From NCEH01 sp043195125 (lineage in GTDB: Bacteria > Pseudomonadota > Alphaproteobacteria > Rhizobiales > Xanthobacteraceae), in NCBI RefSeq assembly GCF_043195125.1, contig NZ_JBAFWR010000010.1: a DNA stretch of 64,000 nt; one strand, 5' to 3'. Under the pieces are notes generated by a model. That model ran no database searches, was not told the origin of the DNA, and saw only the letters and a list, made by a program, of their open reading frames with translations. Within the stretch, counting starts at the first letter, position 1. Each line of letters opens with the position of its first letter. This document shows, piece after piece, positions 15,728 to 24,313 of the stretch. A program made the translations under genes and the position numbers.

Positions 15728-17167
15728 TCAGGCCACGCGCAGCACGGTCATCATGCCGGCCATCTGGTGGTCGATGACGTGGCAATGCAGCATCCAGTCG
15801 CCCGGATTGTCGGCGACAAAGGCGACCTCGACGGCATCCCTCGGCGCCATCAGGACCGTGTCCTGCCATTGCCGGTGCGGCACCCGAACGCCGTTCCGGC
15901 TGAGCACCCGAAAGCTGTGGCCGTGAAAGTGCATCGGGTGCCACCAAGCGGTTTCGTTGCGCAGAACCAGCACGACGCTGTGCCCGCGCTGGAATGTGAG
16001 GGCGGGCTCCATGCCGGCATGGCCGTCGCCGGTCATCGACATGCCGTTGATGGCCCAGGCGGCACCGCCGCCCATGCCCATCATCCCACCCATCATCCCG
16101 CCCATGCCGGTCATGGCGCCGCCCCCCATCATGCCGCCCTGGAGCGTCAGCTCGTGGCGATCCGCATTGGCGAGATCGGGCTCCGCTAGGGGATTGCGTA
16201 GAAGGCTGAGCGGCGCGTCAGGGGGATGCTCGCGAATGGGCGGCTTCTCTCCGTAGGCGAGCTGCGTCACCCAGTAGGACAAGCCGTCGTAGAAATCGTC
16301 GATGACGCGGTAGCGGCGCCCCGGCTCGCCCTGCATGTCGAGCGCGACGTCGATACGCATGGCAGGGCCGAGCAAGATCCGGCCGCCCTCGGGCTCGTGC
16401 GGGTCGCAGGGCTGACCGTCGATCGCCACGATCACTGGCCGGTGCCCCTCGAAGCGCAGGGCCATGACGCGAGCGAGCGAACCATTGACGAGGCGGAGGC
16501 GAATGCGCTCGCCGGCCCGGATCGGCTCCTCCTCCGAAACCTGACCACTCAGTGTGACCGTATTGCCGACCCGGCCGGACATAGCCGCTTCCATCCGGTT
16601 GCCAAATCCTGAGGCGATCTCACCCCCCGAGGTCAGCCGCCAGTCGGCCAGGAGCCAGAGAAGATCGCGGTCGACCGGGACGGTCTCGCGCTCTTCGACG
16701 ATGATTGCCCCGGCGAGCCCACGGCCGAGCTGCTCCAAGCTGTTAGCGTGCGGGTGATACCAGAAAGTCCCCGCATCGGGTGGCGTGAACTCGTATGTAA
16801 AGCTCTCGCCAGGTTTGATCGGCGGCTGCGTCAGACCGGGCACGCCATCCATGGCATTCGGCAGCCTTATGCCGTGCCAGTGGACAGTGGTGTCCTGGTC
16901 GAGATGGTTCTCGACGATGATCCGCGCCGGCTCTCCCTGCCGCAGGCGCACAATCGGACCCGGCACGGTGTTGTTATAGGCCCAGACATCGGTTTCCGGG
17001 TGGCCTTCGCCGGCAAGACGCGCGCGGGTTGGCGCCGCCATGATGCGATGATCGACAGGCACTGCGGCCCTCGCCGGCAACGACCGTAACGCTGTGGTCA
17101 ATAGAAGACCGGCGCCGGCCCCGAGCAAGCTTCGACGCGACACGGGATAACTGAATTCGATACTCAC
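15728..17167 (-). CDS. Tat-exported multicopper oxidase
   Basis: 479 residues. The N-terminus has a twin-arginine signal (SRRSLLGAGAGLLLTT). Copper ligands are visible as TVHWHGIRLP and WYHPHANS in the first cupredoxin domain and HPMHFHGHSF and MLHCHVIDHQMAGMM in the last, so T1, T2 and T3 sites are complete. A Met/Gly-rich insert near residues 345-370 (MMGGGAMTGMGGMMGG) resembles the CueO/CopA methionine-rich segment that feeds Cu(I). Likely periplasmic cuprous oxidase for copper tolerance. GTG start at 17167 after GGAGGGG. First gene of the copper operon proper. Confidence 0.93.
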   Translation of the reverse strand: MSIEFSYPVSRRSLLGAGAGLLLTTALRSLPARAAVPVDHRIMAAPTRARLAGEGHPETDVWAYNNTVPGPIVRLRQGEPARIIVENHLDQDTTVHWHGIRLPNAMDGVPGLTQPPIKPGESFTYEFTPPDAGTFWYHPHANSLEQLGRGLAGAIIVEERETVPVDRDLLWLLADWRLTSGGEIASGFGNRMEAAMSGRVGNTVTLSGQVSEEEPIRAGERIRLRLVNGSLARVMALRFEGHRPVIVAIDGQPCDPHEPEGGRILLGPAMRIDVALDMQGEPGRRYRVIDDFYDGLSYWVTQLAYGEKPPIREHPPDAPLSLLRNPLAEPDLANADRHELTLQGGMMGGGAMTGMGGMMGGMMGMGGGAAWAINGMSMTGDGHAGMEPALTFQRGHSVVLVLRNETAWWHPMHFHGHSFRVLSRNGVRVPHRQWQDTVLMAPRDAVEVAFVADNPGDWMLHCHVIDHQMAGMMTVLRVA

Positions 17168-17311
17168 GTTCGACCCCTCCGTTCATCGTCGATGACGGAA
17201 CGCGTCGGCCTTCGATTGCTGATGACATCCGATGGGCTCAATGCGCGCGGCAGAAGACGCGCGGACGCGCTCGTTCACTCGGCTCATCGCCTGAACGCGA
17301 GAGCCGCAGCG

Positions 17312-17671
17312 TCAACCGATCTCGATGGGTCTCGGAGGGTATGGTTCGGGCGGCGATGCCTTGCCGTTAAGCAGCGGGTATCGCGCCATGAATGACACGG
17401 TCTTGTGGACCAGCATCACCGGCTCGGCTAGCGGGAGCACCGCCAGCATGGGTGCTACGCAGATGGCCGCGCAGGAGATGGCCTTCATGCCATCGTCGCC
17501 GCCGCCCGCTGGGCAGCCCTGACAGGGGTCGTGCCCGGAACCGCCCATGTCGAATGCCATTGCCATCTTCACGGTCATGTCGCTGGCCTGGGCGGCGGAC
17601 AGGCTCGTCCCCACGGTGACAAAGACCGCGAGGAATAGGGCAACGAGCTGTCGGGCCGACCAAAGTTTCAT
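17312..17671 (-). CDS. Secreted small protein with Cys/His-rich centre
   Basis: 119 residues: signal peptide to about residue 29, a central GSGHDPCQGCPAGGGDDG with a CxxC, a hydrophobic segment with SCAAICVAPMLAV, and a Pro-rich tail. It resembles DUF2946-like proteins that occur beside copper oxidases. It lies 144 bp upstream of the multicopper oxidase on the same strand. Function not established; periplasmic metal binding is plausible. Confidence 0.65.
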   Translation of the reverse strand: MKLWSARQLVALFLAVFVTVGTSLSAAQASDMTVKMAMAFDMGGSGHDPCQGCPAGGGDDGMKAISCAAICVAPMLAVLPLAEPVMLVHKTVSFMARYPLLNGKASPPEPYPPRPIEIG

Positions 17672-17678
17672 GGCAGTC

Positions 17679-17864
17679 TTAGCATCGCCCCAAACTGTGC
17701 CGAAAACAAGCCAGACTCATAGAATGCGACGATGGGACGCCGGACGGGTTGCGGCCCCTGGTGCAGTGGACACCGTAAGAACAGTATCTAGCGAGCACCA
17801 ACACGGCGATGCCGATGATTCCAATGAGGCTCATGCCCCACATCATCCCTCCACCCATCATCAT
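17679..17864 (-). pseudogene. Small Met-rich membrane protein, 3' end apparently frameshifted
   Basis: Starts MMMGGGMMWGMSLIGIIGIA, the same type as the 40-residue protein at 7785-7907, but after VLVLARY the frame runs into a Cys/Arg-rich tail instead of the expected KYxF end. Inserting one base near 17790 would restore RYLFLR. I read it as a damaged copy; the hydrophobic helix itself is intact, so limited function is possible. Confidence 0.5.
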
Positions 17865-17903
17865 CCGAGCTTTCGCCAAGGAATTCGTTCGGTGCTCCCT
17901 GTA

Positions 17904-18680
17904 TCATCCCACGGACCCCGAACTGCGGTATATCACATAGGCAGCAACGACGAAGATCAGCCCGGCGAAAATCCGATTGAGCAGATCCTTGCGAGACGCA
18001 AGATACGTCGAGGCAAACGTTCCAATCGCACCGCCGGCAATTCCGCCCACGATGAACTCGGTCGCAATCGTCCAATCCACCAAGCCGGTCGCTGCATAGT
18101 TGATCGCCGTCGCCAAGCCGAAGGTGCCAACCGCCAACAGAGAGGAACCAATTGCCGAGATCGTCGGCATTCCGGTGGCAAGGATCAGTCCAGGGACGAT
18201 CAGGAAGCCCCCGCCGATGCCGAAGAAAACGGAGACGCCGCCAGCAATCAGAGCAACTATGCCCGTCACCGTGCACATGCGCCAATCGACGCGACGCGGA
18301 CTACCACCTTCGTTCTTGCGCGGACGAAGCATCAGAGCGCCGACCACCATCATCAGTAGGCCGAACAGGAACAGCAAATGCTGGCCGTCGATCGCCTTTC
18401 CGAGCGTCGATCCGGCAAGGGCGCCGATCGTCCCGACCAAAGCGAACAGGATCGCGCAGCGCCACCAGATATGCCCATTTCGGGCGTGGACGATCAGATT
18501 GATATAGGCGTTCACTGAGACGGCGAGCGCGCCCGTCCCGATTGCCACATGTGGATTGGAGACACCGACGACATATAGCAGCAACGGTGTTGCCAGGATC
18601 GAACCACCCCCGCCAATCAAGCCAAGGGTGAAGCCGATCAGCGCGCCCGTACCAAGGGCAAGAAACACGGCCTCGCTCAC
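17904..18680 (-). CDS. TauE/SafE-family sulfite/sulfonate exporter
   Basis: 258 residues and about eight hydrophobic helices with the duplicated GLIGGGGSILATPLL and FFGIGGGFLIVPGLIL repeats of the TauE/SafE (DUF81) family. These permeases move sulfite, sulfonates or related sulfur anions. Its ATG overlaps the preceding stop by four bases, making it the distal member of the blh-bigR-yeeE operon; export of sulfite produced by persulfide dioxygenase is the natural role. Confidence 0.9.
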   Translation of the reverse strand: MSEAVFLALGTGALIGFTLGLIGGGGSILATPLLLYVVGVSNPHVAIGTGALAVSVNAYINLIVHARNGHIWWRCAILFALVGTIGALAGSTLGKAIDGQHLLFLFGLLMMVVGALMLRPRKNEGGSPRRVDWRMCTVTGIVALIAGGVSVFFGIGGGFLIVPGLILATGMPTISAIGSSLLAVGTFGLATAINYAATGLVDWTIATEFIVGGIAGGAIGTFASTYLASRKDLLNRIFAGLIFVVAAYVIYRSSGSVG

Positions 18681-19093
18681 GCCGATTCATGAACGACCAT
18701 GCCGATCACCATGGCAACGACGAAGGCTACGACCGGCATGAGGCCGAGTGACAGGGCTGACAGCGCCGGGCCGGGGCAAAGACCCGCCAGGCCCCAGCCG
18801 ACCCCGAAGATCGCGGAGCCAATGACCAGGCGCGCGTCGATCTTCGTCGCGATCGGAAGATGAAAGACCGTATCCAGCATCGGACGCGCCATGCGGCGCT
18901 TGATCGTCATCCCGATCATGGCGACGGCGATCGCGCCACCAAGTACGAAGGCAAGGCTGGGATCCCAGGCTCCGAACACATCTAGGAAGCCCTGCACGCG
19001 AGCTGGATCGAGCATCCCCGATAATGAGAGGCCAATGCCAAAGACTGCCCCGGTGCCGAGCGCAACCGCGCCTTGCGAAATGCGATTCGTCAT
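18677..19093 (-). CDS. YeeE/YedE-like transporter half, DUF6691 (PmpB-like)
   Basis: 138 residues, four hydrophobic helices. FGIGLSLSGMLDPARVQGFL and GLAGLCPGPALSAL (conserved Cys) are family motifs. With the preceding gene it forms a split YeeE transporter for sulfur compounds such as thiosulfate. ATG at 19093 overlaps the partner's stop. Member of the BigR-type operon. Confidence 0.9.
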   Translation of the reverse strand: MTNRISQGAVALGTGAVFGIGLSLSGMLDPARVQGFLDVFGAWDPSLAFVLGGAIAVAMIGMTIKRRMARPMLDTVFHLPIATKIDARLVIGSAIFGVGWGLAGLCPGPALSALSLGLMPVVAFVVAMVIGMVVHESA

Positions 19094-19503
19094 AGCCCCG
19101 CCATCCGCATCGATGTGACCGTAAGGATCCCGGCCAAAAGGAAGGCGGCGACCGCTGCCATTGATCGGCGTGAGAAGCCTGCAAGGCCAAGGACGCCGTG
19201 GCCGCTGGTGCAGCCGGATCCCATACGCGTACCGAAGCCGACAAGCAGCCCAGCGATCACGATGGTCGGCATCGAGGCGGTTATCGTGACGGCAGGCCAA
19301 CGGCCGAACAGGACCATATAGATTGGCGGCCCCATCACGAGCCCGATCACGAAGGCTGCATTGGCCGAAAGCTGCGCGCCCTGCACGAGACGCCCGGCAA
19401 TGCCGCTGACACCGGCGATACGGCCGTTCAGCAAGAGAAGCATGGCGGCCGAGAGTCCGATCAGCATGCCGCCGAGAAGTGGGGGCCAATAGGGGAAGGT
19501 CAT
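19090..19503 (-). CDS. YeeE/YedE-family sulfur transporter half (PmpA-like)
   Basis: 137 residues, four hydrophobic helices, with GTRMGSGCTSGHGVLG, the conserved cysteine motif of YeeE proteins that handles thiosulfate in solved homologues. It starts within the bigR stop (ATGA) and overlaps the DUF6691 partner. Together they probably move sulfane-sulfur compounds across the inner membrane. Confidence 0.9.
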   Translation of the reverse strand: MTFPYWPPLLGGMLIGLSAAMLLLLNGRIAGVSGIAGRLVQGAQLSANAAFVIGLVMGPPIYMVLFGRWPAVTITASMPTIVIAGLLVGFGTRMGSGCTSGHGVLGLAGFSRRSMAAVAAFLLAGILTVTSMRMAGL

Positions 19504-19844
19504 GGCGCGCGCTCCGGCGCGCAGTAGATCGAGAAGAGCGCCTCGATGAGGCGCGCGGCCTTCTCCTGCGTCAGCCGGTAAAAGATTTGTTTGCCGTCGC
19601 GCCGTGTCTCGACGATCCCGGATTCTCGCAGGACATGGAGCTGCTGCGAGAGATTCGGCTGATGAATCCCGAGCTTTTCTTCGAGCTCGCCAACCGAGTA
19701 TTCCGCCTCCACCAACGAGCAGGCGAGCATCAATCGCATCGGATGCGCGAGGGTTTTCAGGATCGCCGCCACCTCAACGGACCGCGCTTCCATATCGGCG
19801 AGAGTCATGCCCGCCTTGCCAGCCTTGGCGTTCTGTCCGGTCAT
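19500..19844 (-). CDS. bigR: BigR-type ArsR-family persulfide sensor
   Basis: 114 residues with an ArsR winged HTH (VGELEEKLGIHQPNLSQQLH). Starting at 19844 (MTGQNAKAG), the only cysteines fall at 42 (LACSLV) and 108 (IYCAP), exactly the redox pair by which BigR forms a tri/tetrasulfide and leaves DNA. That match supports both identity and start. Five bases after blh and four-base overlap with yeeE: the sensor is encoded inside the operon it should repress. Confidence 0.93.
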   Translation of the reverse strand: MTGQNAKAGKAGMTLADMEARSVEVAAILKTLAHPMRLMLACSLVEAEYSVGELEEKLGIHQPNLSQQLHVLRESGIVETRRDGKQIFYRLTQEKAARLIEALFSIYCAPERAP

Positions 19845-19848
19845 CGCG

Positions 19849-21144
19849 TCACCACACAGTTCCGGGAAAAGCATCGAGCGGGATCTTCAGATAGCTCCGG
19901 CCATTGTCTTCCGGCGCTGGTAGCCGCCCGCCGCGAATATTGACTTGCAGAGCAGGTAGAATGAGCTTCGGCATCGGTAAGGTGCGGTCGCGCGCCTCGC
20001 GCAGGTTGACGAAGCTGTCCTCGGTCTTTTCCGCGATATGTGTATTCATTCGCTTCTGCTCGGCCACCGTGCTTTCCCAACGCGCATGACGGCCGCCCGG
20101 CTGGTAGTCGTGGCCGGTGAACACGCGCGTCTCGTCCGGTAACTCAAGTATGGTCTGAATGCTCTGCCAGAGCTGCTTTGCATTCCCGCCCGGAAAGTCG
20201 GCGCGGGCCGTGCCGCTGTCCGGCATGAACAGCGTGTCATGCACGAAAACAGCATCGCCGATCAGATAGGTGATCGAAGCGAGCGTATGGCCCGGCGAGA
20301 ACAGGACCTGCGCCTCAAGTGCGCCGATTTCGAAACGCTCGCCATTGATGAACAGATGATCCCAGAACGATCCCTCGCTCGACAGCGTCGGCCAGTTATA
20401 GGTCGTCGCCCAAAGCTGCTGCACGTCGCGCACATACTCGCCAATCGCCGTCGGCGCGCCGGTCTTGCTCTGGAGATAGGGCGCCGCCGAGAAATGGTCG
20501 GCGTGGGGATGGGTGTCGAGGATCCATTGGACCGTCAAACCCTGATCGGCGACATAAGCCAGGATCGCATCGGCGTTCCACGTCGCGGTACTGCCCGACT
20601 TCTCATCGAAATCGAGCACGGGATCGATAATCGCGCATTTCGACGTAGCGGGATCGGAGACGACGTATTGAACGCTGGACGTTCGGGCGTCGAAAAAGCC
20701 CTTGACCAGCGGCCGTTGCTGCCCGCGCCGCGCGAGCCATCGTTCGGCCATCGTCAAGTCGAAGCCGAACCTTTGACCGAACGGGCCAACGTCCTCGGGC
20801 TCCATCCGCCCGTCCAGCACTTCGCCGATTGCGTAGAGCGTCAGAGAGCGCGTGCCGCTCTGACAATGGGCGAACACCGGCCCAGGCGCGGCGTCGACCG
20901 ACTCCTGAAAGGCGCGCACGTCGGCTTCGGTGATTTGCGGGCCAGCAACGGGAATGAAGCTGTAGCCAAGGCCGGCATCCTCCGCTGCGCTCTTCTCCGC
21001 CGCCGAGCCGGGCTGGTGCGCGTCTTCGCCCTTGGGGCGGTTGTTGATGACAGCCGTGAAGCCGTCAGTCTTGAGCTGCCGGAACGCCTCGGGGGCAGGT
21101 TGCCCGGCGACTGCAAGCTTGTCTGAAATCCGAACCGGGGTCAT
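19849..21144 (-). CDS. blh: Blh: DSP-like sulfurtransferase/persulfide dioxygenase fusion
   Basis: 431 residues. Residues 1-110 form a dual-specificity-phosphatase-like (DUF442) domain with VFAHCQSGTRSLTL, whose Cys acts as a rhodanese-type sulfur acceptor in Blh. After a linker comes the MBL dioxygenase with THPHADHFSAAPYL, FSPGHTLASITY and FTGHDYQPGGRH. The protein converts sulfide-derived persulfide to sulfite. Start at 21144 (MTPVRISDK) has GAGAAGGAG; the longer TTG frame would read through the AT-rich promoter. First gene of the BigR operon. Confidence 0.93.
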   Translation of the reverse strand: MTPVRISDKLAVAGQPAPEAFRQLKTDGFTAVINNRPKGEDAHQPGSAAEKSAAEDAGLGYSFIPVAGPQITEADVRAFQESVDAAPGPVFAHCQSGTRSLTLYAIGEVLDGRMEPEDVGPFGQRFGFDLTMAERWLARRGQQRPLVKGFFDARTSSVQYVVSDPATSKCAIIDPVLDFDEKSGSTATWNADAILAYVADQGLTVQWILDTHPHADHFSAAPYLQSKTGAPTAIGEYVRDVQQLWATTYNWPTLSSEGSFWDHLFINGERFEIGALEAQVLFSPGHTLASITYLIGDAVFVHDTLFMPDSGTARADFPGGNAKQLWQSIQTILELPDETRVFTGHDYQPGGRHARWESTVAEQKRMNTHIAEKTEDSFVNLREARDRTLPMPKLILPALQVNIRGGRLPAPEDNGRSYLKIPLDAFPGTVW

Positions 21145-21159
21145 TCTGGGCTCCTTCTC

Positions 21160-21205
21160 AATATCAAGATATACATAATATAAGACTATATATTGAATGT
21201 GCAAC
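21160..21205 (-). promoter_or_regulatory. AT-rich promoter/probable BigR operator upstream of blh
   Basis: A sharply AT-rich stretch in a GC-rich region, with imperfect dyad ACATAATATA / TATATATTGAATGT. Its TTGAATGT half-site (near 21193) is repeated exactly in the operator at 22078. BigR boxes in rhizobia are AT-rich palindromes of this kind. Confidence 0.55.
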
Positions 21206-21374
21206 CCCCTTCGTCATATCGGTGGCTGATGTTACCGTGGTTGACGATCGGAGGGCCGGACGACCCGGACGAGCGCCAGTCATCCGGCCGCTAGCCCAAG
21301 TCTAGTAGCGCCTTCGCCTCTGGCGTGAAGCTGCTCAGGACCCTTCCTCGGGGTCTGCTGAATCCGGTCTTAGT

Positions 21375-22043
21375 TCAGGCTGCCGCCTCAACCGGAAGGC
21401 CTGCGGCCTTCCATTCGGGATAGCCGTCCTCGAGGCGGTGAACGACGTACCCGCGCGTTCGCAATGCCGCGACAGCCTCGAAGGACAAAACGCAATAAGG
21501 ACCACGGCAATAGGCGATGACCTCCCGGTTCGCGGGAAGCTCCGTCAGCCGGCGTTCAAGTTCAGCGAGCGGGATGTTGAGCGCCCCCGGAAGATGTCCG
21601 AGCGCAAATTCGTCCTCCGGCCGGACGTCGAGAACCGTGACAAGGCCATCATGCAGCCGTGAGACCAGGTCTTCGCGCGACACAGCTTCCAGCGCGTCGC
21701 GCGCGTGGAAGTAGTCGGTCATGACGCGGTCCACCTCGGCGACGTTCCGTTCGCCGACGCGCCCCAGCGCCTTCATCAATTCGACCACCTGGGCATCTCC
21801 GGCAAGACGATAAAGCACATGCTTGCCGTGCCGCTGCGTCTCGACAAGTCGCGCGCGTCGAAGGATTTGAAGGTGGCGCGAGGCGTTGGCGAAGTTGAGG
21901 CCGGCCCGTGCCGCAAGTCCCTCGACGCTGCGTTCACCCTGGGCGAGCTGTTCCAGCAATTCGAGCCGGTGCGCATGCCCGAGAGCTTGAGCCACTTCGG
22001 CAAGGCTGGCGAAAATGGCCTGTTTTGGCCCGATGCTTGACAT
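21375..22043 (-). CDS. ArsR-rhodanese fusion regulator
   Basis: 222 residues. Residues 1-95 are an ArsR winged HTH (SVEGLAARAGLNFANASRHL); residues ~120-222 a rhodanese domain with TVLDVRPEDEFALGHLPGAL and the active-site loop AYCRGPYCVLS. Fusing a sulfurtransferase to the DNA-binding domain suggests direct sensing of persulfide sulfur. Start 22043 (MSSIGPKQ) after GGAAG; an upstream ATG at 22064 would lie inside the operator. Divergent from the MBL gene at 22114, with a palindrome between them. Confidence 0.92.
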   Translation of the reverse strand: MSSIGPKQAIFASLAEVAQALGHAHRLELLEQLAQGERSVEGLAARAGLNFANASRHLQILRRARLVETQRHGKHVLYRLAGDAQVVELMKALGRVGERNVAEVDRVMTDYFHARDALEAVSREDLVSRLHDGLVTVLDVRPEDEFALGHLPGALNIPLAELERRLTELPANREVIAYCRGPYCVLSFEAVAALRTRGYVVHRLEDGYPEWKAAGLPVEAAA

Positions 22044-22059
22044 GCGATCTTCCCAATGA

Positions 22060-22085
22060 AACATTCAGCAGAATAATTGAATGTT
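22060..22085. promoter_or_regulatory. Palindromic operator between ArsR-rhodanese and MBL gene
   Basis: AACATTCA (22060-22067) and TGAATGTT (22078-22085) are perfect inverted arms separated by 10 bp, the size expected for an ArsR dimer site, placed in the 70-bp divergent intergenic region. Confidence 0.8.
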
Positions 22086-22113
22086 ATCTCAGACGAGGTA
22101 GGGAGCGCAAGCC

Positions 22114-22854
22114 ATGATCCTCCGTCAATTCCTCCATTCCGACCCCGTCGCCGCTTCTTATCTGTTCGGCTGTGGCGGCAAGTCGGCCGCCGCCGTCGTC
22201 GATCCGGTCGGCGACATCGCGCCTTATCTTAGGGTTGCCGAGGCAACCGGCCTGCGCATCCTCCACGTGGTCGACACGCACATCCACGCCGACCACATTT
22301 CCACCGGGCGGGCGCTCGCCGCGGCTTCCGGCGCCCAATACGTGCTCGTCGAAGGTGCGGAAGCCGGGTTCCCGTTTCGGCGCGCCAAGGACGGCGACGT
22401 GCTCGAGCTCGGCAACGTGATCATGACCGTCATGCACACGCCCGGACACACGCCGGAGCACATCTCGCTCCTGGTGACCGACAGAACACGCGCGGCCGAG
22501 CCATGGTTCGTGCTGACAGGCCACATCCTCATGGTTGGCGATCTCGGGCGAACCGAACTTGCAACCAGCACCGAGGCCGGCGCACGCACGCTGTTTTCCA
22601 GCGCGCGGCGTCTCAAGCAGTTGCCGGATCACGTCGAAGTACTGCCCGGTGCCTACTCCGGCTCGGTCTGCGGGCGCTCGCTCAGCGGCAAGCCGACATC
22701 GACGATTGGCTTCGAGAAGCGCTTCAACAAGGCGTTCCGCATCGATGACGAGGACACTTTCGTCGCCACGATGATCGCAGACATACCGCCCCCGCCGCCG
22801 GATGCGGCGCGCAACCGCGCCGCCAATGCCGGCCTGGCCGCCGCCGCGGCCTGA
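22114..22854 (+). CDS. MBL-fold persulfide dioxygenase-like hydrolase (ETHE1 type)
   Basis: 246 residues. Metal ligands in DTHIHADHISTGRAL, MHTPGHTPEHISL and LTGHILMVGDLGR follow the ETHE1/glyoxalase-II pattern. With VCGRSLSGKPTSTIGFEKR near the C-terminus it resembles the shorter sulfur dioxygenase branch, different from the two Blh-like enzymes in this window. Divergent from the ArsR-rhodanese sensor and followed after three bases by an MFS gene. Confidence 0.9.
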   Translation: MILRQFLHSDPVAASYLFGCGGKSAAAVVDPVGDIAPYLRVAEATGLRILHVVDTHIHADHISTGRALAAASGAQYVLVEGAEAGFPFRRAKDGDVLELGNVIMTVMHTPGHTPEHISLLVTDRTRAAEPWFVLTGHILMVGDLGRTELATSTEAGARTLFSSARRLKQLPDHVEVLPGAYSGSVCGRSLSGKPTSTIGFEKRFNKAFRIDDEDTFVATMIADIPPPPPDAARNRAANAGLAAAAA

Positions 22855-22857
22855 CCG

Positions 22858-24138
22858 ATGATCGACACGGCATCGGTTTCGCGATCAGCAGGCTCGACTG
22901 TCAGGCTTGGGCTCAAGGAAAACTGGCGGCAGTTTGCTCTCCTGATGCTGGTGAATGCCTTTGTCGGCGGCATGGTCGGGGTCGAACGAACGGTCGTGCC
23001 GCTCATCGGGTCGGAAGAGTTTGGCATCACCTCAACGACGCTCGTCGTCTCCTTCATCGTCAGCTTCGGCGTGGTCAAGGCGCTTGCCAATCTGGTCTCG
23101 GGCCAGCTCGCCGACACCTGGGGGCGCAAGCGTGTTCTCGTCCTCGGCTGGCTCTTCGGCTTGCCGGTCCCGTTCATGATCATCTGGGCTCCGAGCTGGG
23201 GATGGGTGATTGCGGCCAATGCACTGCTCGGCATCAACCAGGGGCTCGCCTGGTCGATGACGGTGATCATGAAGGTCGATCTCGTCGGCCCGAAATCGCG
23301 CGGCCTCGCCGTCGGCCTCAATGAATTTGCCGGCTATCTCGCCGTCGGTGTTACGGCGTTCCTCACCGGCTATCTTGCCTCGCGATACGGTCTGCGTCCC
23401 GTGCCCATCTATCTCGGCATCGGCTACGCGGTCATCGGCGCGGTGTTGTCGGTACTGCTCATCCGCGACACGCGCGACCACCTCCGGCTGGAGGCATCCG
23501 CTCACGCACAGCAATCCGCGCCGATCAGCTTCCGGGAGGTTTTTGCGCTGACCTCGTTTAGGGATCGCAATCTGTTCGCGGCATCGCAAGCCGGCCTCGT
23601 TAACAACCTCAACGACGGCATGAGCTGGGGTATTTTCCCTTTGTTCTTCGCGTCCTTCGGACTTGGCATCGAGCGCATCGGCATCCTGAAGGCGATCTAT
23701 CCCGCGACATGGGGAATCCTGCAGATCGTCACCGGTCCCTTGAGCGATCGCTGGGGTCGCAAGGGCCTGATCGTCGCCGGAATGTGGATCCAGGCCGGCG
23801 GCCTGTTTCTCACCGCGGCCACGAGCCGGTTCGAATGGTGGCTTGTCGGCAGTCTTCTTCTCGGCCTTGGAACGGCAATGGTCTATCCAAGCCTGATCGC
23901 AGCCGTTTCCGACGCCTCACATCCAACCTGGCGCGCCCGCTCGCTCAGCGTCTATCGGTTCTGGCGCGATCTCGGCTACGCGATCGGCGCGCTCTCCGCA
24001 GGTCTCATCGCCGATCGCTTCGGGCTCTCATGGGCGATCACATCCGTTGCCGCGCTGACGTGTCTCTCAGGCGCCGTCGTGGCCATCGTAATGCGAGAGA
24101 CTGCCAGACATCCGAGGCCACCCGCTCAGCGAAATTGA
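22858..24138 (+). CDS. MFS transporter, sulfur-detoxification operon
   Basis: 426 residues, twelve predicted helices, with MFS motif A-like GQLADTWGRKRVLVLG in loop 2-3 and GPLSDRWGRKGLIVAG in loop 8-9. Three bases after the MBL gene, so co-transcribed and presumably under the ArsR-rhodanese fusion. Likely an efflux carrier for a product of persulfide metabolism, such as sulfite or thiosulfate; the substrate is not readable. Confidence 0.88.
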   Translation: MIDTASVSRSAGSTVRLGLKENWRQFALLMLVNAFVGGMVGVERTVVPLIGSEEFGITSTTLVVSFIVSFGVVKALANLVSGQLADTWGRKRVLVLGWLFGLPVPFMIIWAPSWGWVIAANALLGINQGLAWSMTVIMKVDLVGPKSRGLAVGLNEFAGYLAVGVTAFLTGYLASRYGLRPVPIYLGIGYAVIGAVLSVLLIRDTRDHLRLEASAHAQQSAPISFREVFALTSFRDRNLFAASQAGLVNNLNDGMSWGIFPLFFASFGLGIERIGILKAIYPATWGILQIVTGPLSDRWGRKGLIVAGMWIQAGGLFLTAATSRFEWWLVGSLLLGLGTAMVYPSLIAAVSDASHPTWRARSLSVYRFWRDLGYAIGALSAGLIADRFGLSWAITSVAALTCLSGAVVAIVMRETARHPRPPAQRN

Positions 24139-24313
24139 AGGTGCGCCAATGGTGGCCTCACATCTGAAAGCCCAGCTCAGAGCATCGGCGCAAAACTTAC
24201 GTCTTTGTCATTGCCAGCGTCCCGAGAGCGCGGCCCGAAAAAAACGAAAGACTAGAGTCGCAACAGAGTTGGTGTCGAACGCCCGGCAGCTGGCTTGAAA
24301 AGGAGCATATTGA

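Noticed and set aside
21145..21204. TTG start giving a longer Blh
   Set aside because: The added residues translate the AT-rich promoter; the ATG at 21144 has a good ribosome site.
21330..21360. Weak hairpin GACCC/GGGTC after the ArsR-rhodanese gene
   Set aside because: Five-bp stem without a U-run; not strong enough to call a terminator.
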